Shown: piece after piece, positions 57,877 through 64,000 of the stretch
Numbering within the stretch: the stretch's first letter is position 1
Layout: every line of letters begins with the position of its first letter
Notes under the pieces: model-generated
Seen by the model: the letters and a program-made list of their open reading frames with translations, nothing else
Told to the model about the DNA's origin: nothing
Databases searched by the model: none
Translations under genes and position numbers: made by a program
Source: Penium margaritaceum
Taxonomy: Eukaryota; Streptophyta; Zygnematophyceae; Desmidiales; Peniaceae
Length of the DNA stretch: 64,000 nt
Direction of reading: 5' to 3'
NCBI GenBank assembly: GCA_023375785.1
Contig: SZWC01007348.1
Coordinates: 31,706 to 95,705, forward strand

Positions 57877-59221
57877 GTGAGTGCTGCATCGGGCTACTCC
57901 CGCGAGCCCGGCGGTCGCCTTCGACCATTGGCCTCTAGGACTCAGCGGACTGCTGACTTTGCGCCCAGACGCCCGACTCGTAGTATTCAGAGTGGCGAGC
58001 CTGGCACGAAGGCCCTTGGCTTGAGTGTCCAGGCAGACTACACTGAGGTGCACCCAGCATGTCCTGTCGGCCACGAGTTGGTCTCTCGAGAGTTCTTGGT
58101 CGCTTGCGATGCACCAGCCGACCTTGTCGTGGTCAGACCGAGTCCGGAGGCGTGTGTCTTAGCCACCCGAAGCACTCCCTTGACGATGCATGATCCAGGC
58201 ACGTTGAAGGAGGCACTCTCAGCTCACGATGCAGACCTGTGGCGTGCTGCTTGTGAGGATGAGCTGAGAGCTATCCGTGACCACGGTGTCTATGAGCTTG
58301 TCGACCTCCCGCCTGGGCGGAAGGCTGTACAGGCCAAGTGGGTCTTTCGCAAGAAGGTGAAGCCTGATGGCACACTGGATCGCTACAAGGCTCGCTTGAC
58401 GGCCAAGGGGTTCTCGCAGGTTGAGGGAGTAGATTTCACTGACACCTTTGCACCCGTTGGCCGCATGACCACCGCTCGCGCTCTGTTCGGGGTTGTTGCT
58501 CACCACGATTGGGAGCTGCACGAGATGGATGTGAACAACGCGTTCCTCCATGGGACCTTAGAGGGGGAGATCTACATGGTCCAGCCACCTGGATTCGAGG
58601 TCGGTGACAAGGTCTGGCGCTTGCGCAAGGCCTTGTACGGCTTGAAACAGTCACCGAGGTGCTGGAACTTGGAGATCACTGGTACACTGACACGTGCCGG
58701 TTACGTACAGAGTGACGCTGACCCGTCCCTCTTTCTCAGACAGACAGCTGAGAGTTTCACCGCCATCCTAGTCTACGTGGACAACCTCCTGATTGCATCT
58801 CCTTCTATGGAGGCCATGAAGGAGGCCAAGGCAGTTCTCCAAGCTGCCTACAGGATGAAGGACCTTGGTCCTGCAGCTGTGTTTCTCGGGATGGAGATCG
58901 TGCGTGATCGTCAGCGACAGACACTCTTGTTGCATCAGGCACGTTATGCCCACGTTGTGGGGGAGCGGTTTGCTGACCTTCTGGGTGCAGTTCCTACAGC
59001 CTCCACCCCCATCACACCTGACGGGCAGGATGCTCTGAAGGTGAATGACCCCGCAGACCTGGGGGAGACAGTGGACGTGACCCTGTACTTGCGCCTGATT
59101 GGCTCCTTGATGTACTTGGCCACTACCACACGACCCGACATTGCCTTTGCCGTCAACCTCCTTGCACAGTTCTCACAGTGTCCTCGGGCGAGAGCCCTTC
59201 ATGCGGCTGTGCGAGTGGTGC
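57877..59221 (+). pseudogene. pol: Reverse transcriptase of element D
   Basis: A full RT domain: VYELVDLPPGRKAVQAKWVF, GFSQVEGVDFTDTFAPVGR, WELHEMDVNNAFLHGTLEG, WRLRKALYGLKQSPRCWN, then VYVDNLLIAS. The second Asp of the YVDD site is Asn, which should abolish polymerase activity. After it come MKDLGPAAVFLGMEI and the GSLMYLATTTRPDIAF segment. The frame breaks at N 59222. Confidence 0.93.
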
Positions 59222-59992
59222 NCAGTTCCTACAGCCTCCACCCCCATCACACCTGACGGGCAGGATGCTCTGAAGGTGAATGACCCCGCAGACCTGGGGG
59301 AGACAGTGGACGTGACCCTGTACTTGCGCCTGATTGGCTCCTTGATGTACTTGGCCACTACCACACGACCCAACATTGCCTTTGCCGTCAACCTCCTTGC
59401 ACAGTTCTCACAGTGTCCTCGGGCGAGAGCCCTTCATGCGGCTGTGCGAGTGGTGCGGTACGTTGTGTCCACACCGTACCTTGGACTCTGCTTTCGACGG
59501 CAGTGTTCGGTGGTAGTCGACGGCTACACAGACAGTGATTGGGCGTGGGGTCTTGATGGGCGCAGTCGGACAGGCTACGTGTTCCTGCTTGGTGGCACCG
59601 CTGTGTCGTGGCGTAGTGGCAAGCAGGGTTGTATCGCACGTAACTCATCAGAAGCTGAGTATGTTGCTCTAGGGGCTGGGGATGCTGAGGCGGTGTGGCT
59701 GCAGCGTCTATTTCGTGAGTTGCGTCAGTCTGTGCCTTGCATCGTTCTGTGCTGTGAAAACCAGAGTGCTCTTGCCATTGCAGAGAACTCTGGTGTGTTT
59801 CATGCACGCACGAAGCACATTGCTGTTGAGCATCACTTTGTGCATGATCTTGTGGAGCGAAAAGTGATCTCCATCATCTGGGTCGGCACGGACATGCAGC
59901 GGGCTGACTTCTTGACCAAGGCACTTGCGCGTGGAAAGTTCATGGTGGCCATTCGTTCTGTCGGGCTACGCCCCTTGCCTGAGAGTGGCTGA
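59222..59992 (+). pseudogene. pol: RT end (duplicated at the gap) and RNaseH of element D
   Basis: 59223-59457 repeats 58988-59220 with essentially one difference (ACCCGACATT / ACCCAACATT) across a single N. This is probably two overlapping contigs, possibly two haplotypes. RNaseH follows: VDGYTDSDWAWG, SSEAEYVALGAG, then CCENQSALAIAENS, where the catalytic Asp of CDN is Glu, and the ADFLTKALARGK tail. It ends at TGA 59990-59992. Confidence 0.88.
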
Positions 59993-60080
59993 GAGTGGGG
60001 TGTGTGAGCATGGACTGTTGAGCATCTTGTTGTACACCTGTGTCAGTTTTGCACATGTATGGACATGCGTACCATCGGGT

Positions 60081-60090
60081 CATGGGGGAG
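60081..60090 (+). promoter_or_regulatory. Polypurine tract of element D
   Basis: CATGGGGGAG directly before TGTTGTGG of the 3' LTR. Confidence 0.8.
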
Positions 60091-60392
60091 TGTTGTGGTG
60101 TGAGTTGTTTCCGTCCATTTGTACAGCTTACTGTGACCACTCGGTCGTGTCCATGCTCGTGCAGATCCCTGATGCGAGCCCAGCTGGCGCCGGAGCACTG
60201 ACGGTTGGTGGATCCAGCCACCAGCAGCTGCCAGACGATTGCCACGATGTTCCGGGTGCTTGCTGGGGTGCTCTGCAGTTTTTCTGCAGGTGCTAGAGTT
60301 TTCTCGGTGGACTGGCTCTCGAGCCCGATTTGCATGTCTTGTATTGTCCGTCCACCGATCGATGCCGGACTTGTGCGTGTGACCAGTCATAG
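60091..60392 (+). repeat. 3' LTR of element D, interrupted by element E
   Basis: It matches the first ~300 bases of 52368-53014 closely (substitutions such as GCCCTG / GTCGTG) and stops after GACCAGTCATAG. The rest should lie to the right of E, outside the window, behind a short target duplication (possibly CATAG). Confidence 0.88.
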
Positions 60393-61033
60393 GGAGAAAG
60401 TGCTTAGAAGCTTCCTAGCAACACGGCCGCTGACCGGGCGTCAGTGCCTAGTCAGACGGTGACGACAGTCAAAGGTCGTACACACAACGGCAAGGGTTTG
60501 GCTAGGAGACACAAGTCAAAGTGTCAGAATGCTTCAATATAGCATATGCAGAGAGAGATGACAACTGACAGGTCCACGGCATAAATACCTACCGCGGCGC
60601 ACGGCGGGTGTCGCACACGGCAGTCCAAGAGCTGTCCTAAAACCGGCCCAAAAACACTGTTTTGGCCGTAACTCTGCGCACACATGTCAGAATCCTACGC
60701 CGTCTGAACCTAGACGTGCAGAATCAAAAGACACACGCAACGACTGGTCACATGCATGCATCCATCGACTGACAGCGAGTATACAATGCAAAAACATGCA
60801 AATGGGCCTTATGCATAGTCTGCCGAAAGGCGCCTGCAAGACGTAAAAGGCACAACAAGGAGTCCCGGTGACATCTGGGGCTCTGGAACAGTGGTCGGTC
60901 AGCTCCAGACGGGTAGTCCGCCGCCTGTCGTTGCGTCGGTGTCACTAGGGCTGCCTGCCTCAGGGATCGGCACGAGTATGGACACGGCCGAGTGGTCACA
61001 GTAAATTGTACAGGAACGGCACAAAGCACAACA
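60393..61033 (-). repeat. 3' LTR of element E
   Basis: 641 bases. On the minus strand it starts TGTTGTGC at 61033 and ends near CTTTCTCC at 60393. It is collinear with the LTR of D (CAGAGTTACGGCCAAAACAG, CAGTTGTCAT, the AGGAAGCTTCT end). Confidence 0.85.
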
Positions 61034-61043
61034 CTCCCCCATG
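61034..61043 (-). promoter_or_regulatory. Polypurine tract of element E
   Basis: The minus strand reads CATGGGGGAG, identical to D, directly before the LTR. Confidence 0.8.
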
Positions 61044-61136
61044 ACCCGATGGTACGCATGTCCATACGCGTGCAGCACTGGTACAACCACATAGTGAGTG
61101 ACACAGACAGATGAGACGGCAATGTACATCCCACAC

Positions 61137-62680
61137 TCAACCACTGTCACGCACGGGGCGAAGCCCAACAGAACGAATGGCCACAAGGAACTTTCCGCGG
61201 GCAAGTGCCTTTGTCAAGAAATCAGCTCGCTGCAAGTCAGTGCCAACCCACATGATGGAGATCACGCGTCTCTCCACCAGATTACGAATGAAGTGATGCT
61301 CAACCGCAATGTGCTTTGTGCGAGCATGAAAAACACCAGAGTTCTCCGCAATGGCGAGAGCACTCTGGTTGTCGCAACGCAGCACCATGGCGGGTACTGA
61401 CTACCCAAGCTCAAGAAACAAGCGCTGCAGCCAAACTGCCTCAGCAGCCCCTGCCCCCAAAGCCACATACTCTGCCTCCGACGAGCTACGTGCGATGCAG
61501 CCCTGCTTCCCGCTTCGCCAAGACAAAGCGGTACCACCGAGCAGAAACATGTAGCCAGTGCGACTGCGCCCGTCAGGACTCCAAGCCCAGTCGCTGTCAG
61601 TGTAGCCGTCAAGGACCACCGAACACTGCCGACAAAAGCAGAGTCCGAGATACGGCGTGGAGACCACATACCGTACCACTCGCACAGCCACGTGAAGAGC
61701 TCTCGCACGTGGAGCCTGCGAGAACTGAGCGAGGAGGTTGACGGCAAACGCGATGTCGGGACGCGTGGTAGTGGCCAGGTACATCAGAGATCCGATGAGA
61801 CGGAGGTACAAGGTCACGTCCACTGTCTCCCCCAGCTGTGTAGGGTCATCCACCTTCAGGGCATCCTGCCCATCAGGTGTGAGTGGTGTGGAAGCAGTGG
61901 GCACTGCACCAAGGAGATCGCTAAAGCGCTCCCCCACGACTCGTGCGTATCGGGCCTGATGTAGCAATAGTGTCTAATGTCTGCGATCTCGCACAATCTC
62001 TATACCAAGAAACACCGATGCAGGACCGAGGTCCTTCATCCTATAGGCGGTCTGAAGGACAGCCTTGGCCTCCTTCACGGCCTTCAGCGACGGAGATGCG
62101 ATCAGAAGGTCGTCAACATAGACCAGGATGGCGGTTAACCGCTCGGGTGTCGGTAGGATGAAGAGTGAGGGGTCTGCCTCGCTCTGTACGTATCCTGCGC
62201 GAGTCAAGGTGCCAGTAATCTCCCGGTTCCAACACCGTGGAGACTGCTTGAGGCCGTACAAGGACTTGCGCAAGCGCCAGACCTTGTCACCATCCTCAAA
62301 GCCAGGTGGCTGAGCCACGTAGATCTCCTCATCCAAAGAGCCATGGAGGAACGCGTTGTTCACATCCATCTGGTGTAGTTCCCAGTCATGCTGAGCTACT
62401 ACACCGAATAGAGCTCGTGCTGAGGTCATGTGGCCGACAGGGGCAAAGGTGTCAGTGTAATCAACTCCCTCAATCTGAGAGAACCCCTTGACGACCAAGC
62501 GGGCCTTGTAGCGTTCCAGTGAGCCATCCGGCTTCACTTTCTTGCGAAAGACCCACTTGACCTGAATCGCCTTCCTCCCAGGGGGAAGGTCGACCAGCTC
62601 GTAGACTCCGTGCTCTCGGATAGCGCGAAGCTCATCCTCGCAAGCAGCTCGCTAGGCATCAGCATCCTGCGATGAGAAGC
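61137..62680 (-). pseudogene. pol: RT-RNaseH of element E
   Basis: RT: VYELVDLPPGRKAIQVKWVF, GFSQIEGVDYTDTFAPVGH, WELHQMDVNNAFLHGSLDE, an intact VYVDDLLIAS and MKDLGPASVFLGIEI. RNaseH: LDGYTDSDWAW, SSEAEYVALGAG, RCDNQSALAIAENS, and an ADFLTKALARGK tail ending at 61137. Three in-frame TAGs: 62654-62652 (Trp of LWRAACEDEL in D), 61976-61974 (Gln in QTLLLHQ) and 61403-61401 (Gln in RQSVP). Two are CAG to TAG; the Trp change is TGG to TAG in a CTGG context. Confidence 0.93.
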
Positions 62681-64000
62681 CTCCCTCAATGTGCCCGGGT
62701 CCGGCGCCATAGAGGGGGAACTCTGCGTGGCAAGTGCACACGCCTCAGTGACTGGCCTGACGGCCACGAGATCAGCTGCTGCGTCACAGGCGATATGGAA
62801 CTCGCGAGTGACCAGGTCGTGCCCTATGGGGCACGCAAGGTGTACCTCTGAAAGCTCAGTGCGGACACTCAGGCCTAAGGCCTTTTTGCCTGGATCACCG
62901 CTCGCGATGCTGCGAGAGGAACGTCTAGGTCCGGAACCCGATGCTCGCTGAGCTCCAGAATCCAGTGGTCGAAGGCGACCACCAGGCTCACGGGAGTAAC
63001 CGGAGGTCGAGGGGCGCACCTCAGGCTCAGGAACAGGTACGACCACAGGGACAGGTACGACCATAGCTGGTGAGGGCTGAGACGAGGCAGTCGGAGATGC
63101 CGTGCGCGGAGATGCATGTGTGGGAGACACTGAGCTGGGGATGACAACGGGCAAGGCTCGCCCGGACACTAAGACAGGAGTGTCAGCCGACGTAGAGATA
63201 GGAGTGGGCTGGGCTGGGTCAGACGCCGGAACAGGGGTGCCAGTGGACACAGAGGGTGATGCAGGGGGAGGCGTTGGAGCAGCGGTACCTGTGGGGTGCG
63301 AAGCAGGCTGGACAGGTGGGATCTCTGGACCAACGGCAATGATAGCCGGATCATCAAGTACTGGAGATCGAGAGGGGACTCGAGCGGACACATCAGCCTG
63401 GCGAGGAATGGTCGCTGGCGAAGAGGTCTCCCCCATCCGCCGAGGACCCTCACAGGAAGGGACATGAGATGCAGAGAGCGCTGTGATCAAAGTCAGATCA
63501 CGGTATGTGAGTGACTCAAAAAACAGCGCGTCACGGGACTCAATGACACGACGGCGAGTGGGATCCCAAAAGCGCCAGGCCTTCGACCGCGGGGAGATGC
63601 CGATGAAGGCACACAAGCGACCCCGAGGGGAGACCTTGGACCCCTGCTGGTCCTCGGTGTACCATACGGAGGCCAGGGATCCCCAGACGCGTGCGAGACG
63701 AAGATCGGCACGGTGGCCAAACCAGAGCTCGTACGGTGTAACATGATCCGGAAGCGGACCATGCGGGAGGCGGTTCCAGACCCAAGTCATGTAGGCGAAG
63801 CCCTCGAATGCGAAGGACTCCGGGAGACCGCACTCAGACCGCATGGCGCGGACCGCATCCTCCATGGTGCGGTTCCAGCGCTCAGATACACCGTTCTGCT
63901 GTGGGGTAGCAGGAGCGGAGACCTGGTGAAAAATGCCGTGCTCAGCAAAGAAGGAGTCCATCTCGCCGAGGAACTCGCCGCCGCGATCCGAGCGAAAGGT
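62681..64000 (-). pseudogene. pol: Integrase core, tail and IN-RT linker of element E
   Basis: It enters at the window edge with FRSDRGGEFLGEMD (second catalytic Asp), then NGVSERWNRTMED (Glu), YMTWVWNRLPHGPLPDHV, RADLRLARVWGSLASVW, and an intact SKAWRFWDPTRRRVIESRD. A Pro/Ser/Thr-rich linker (~62990-63420) follows, less regular than in B and D. Then GYSREPGGRLRPL leads towards RT. One frameshift near 62680 (in TLREAS) separates it from the RT frame. The first part of the integrase lies outside the window. Confidence 0.92.

Larger units (their letters stand above)
52368..60392 (+). mobile_element. Copia element D, inserted in the second C interior
   Basis: 5' LTR 52368-53014, primer-binding site, leader, gag, PR, IN, linker, RT, RNaseH, polypurine tract, and a 3' LTR cut off at 60392 by the insertion of E. 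It carries frameshifts, stops, substitutions of catalytic residues in RT and RNaseH, and three N-marked assembly joins. Two of these come with artificial-looking duplications, so the real element is shorter than the interval. Confidence 0.9.
60393..64000 (-). mobile_element. Copia element E, inserted in the 3' LTR of D (5' part outside the window)
   Basis: On the minus strand: integrase core (enters from beyond 64000), linker, RT, RNaseH, polypurine tract and 3' LTR. Its LTR is a diverged relative of that of D, and its pol is closer to D than to B. It has a frameshift and at least three TAG stops, yet all catalytic motifs visible are kept, so it is the least damaged pol of the window. Confidence 0.9.

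Noticed and set aside
33062-62654. TAG used as a Gln codon in the nuclear code (as in some ulvophyte algae and ciliates)
   Set aside because: TAG also stands at Trp positions (33071, 37501, 37882, 62652), and TGA and TAA occur in frame as well, so decay explains the stops better. The poly-Gln TAG shared by B and D is kept as a separate finding.

Overview
This window is repeat-dominated nuclear DNA of a eukaryote. No intact host gene, rRNA gene or convincing tRNA gene is visible. Everything recognisable is satellite DNA, minisatellite DNA, or transposable elements in several states of decay. The retroelements are Ty1/copia-type (order PR-IN-RT-RNaseH), primed by initiator-Met tRNA (TGGTATCAGAGC just inside the LTRs). 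Many in-frame stops are CAG to TAG changes, which is suggestive of CHG-methylation decay. Together this points to a green-lineage (plant or streptophyte-alga-like) genome. That assignment is inference, and I cannot name the species.

Layout, left part. 1-23195 is a ~23 kb array of ~121 copies of a ~191-bp AT-rich satellite. It has a head-to-head inversion at ~145-149 and local higher-order structure. The array is interrupted at 23196-26833 by a 3.6-kb block flanked by an 8-bp duplication (AACAATGG) and carrying 12-bp near-terminal inverted repeats. This looks like a DNA transposon, and its body is an unusual tandem array of ~245-bp foldback units with long G and C runs. The satellite resumes at 26842-27076 and is followed by a 2.2-kb decamer minisatellite (27077-29316).

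Layout, right part. 29317-64000 is a retrotransposon cluster. A: an internally deleted copia (gag fused to RT, minus strand, 29317-30640). A satellite stub in inverted orientation (31652-31870) is fused to F: a 5'-truncated copia with its 3' LTR (31871-35271, plus). B: a complete 8.96-kb copia with two 852-bp LTRs (35417-44373, minus). C: an LTR element of 6.7 kb (44599-51326, plus) whose interior has no recognisable gag or pol and instead one long, decayed, repeat-containing reading frame; its second LTR is followed by a second interior (51327-52367). D: a copia element (52368-60392, plus) inserted in that second interior. E: another copia (60393 to beyond 64000, minus) inserted in D's 3' LTR. 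The nesting therefore reads C, then D, then E.

How the parts work together. B, D, E and F share a Gag/PR/IN/RT/RNaseH layout, a CATGGGGRR polypurine tract directly before the 3' LTR (also in C), a CAG-rich leader where it is visible, and an IN-RT linker that has expanded into different short peptide repeats in different elements. All copies carry stops or frameshifts. Four single N characters mark assembly joins. Two of them (54627, 59222) are flanked by the same sequence on both sides and are probably artificial duplications.
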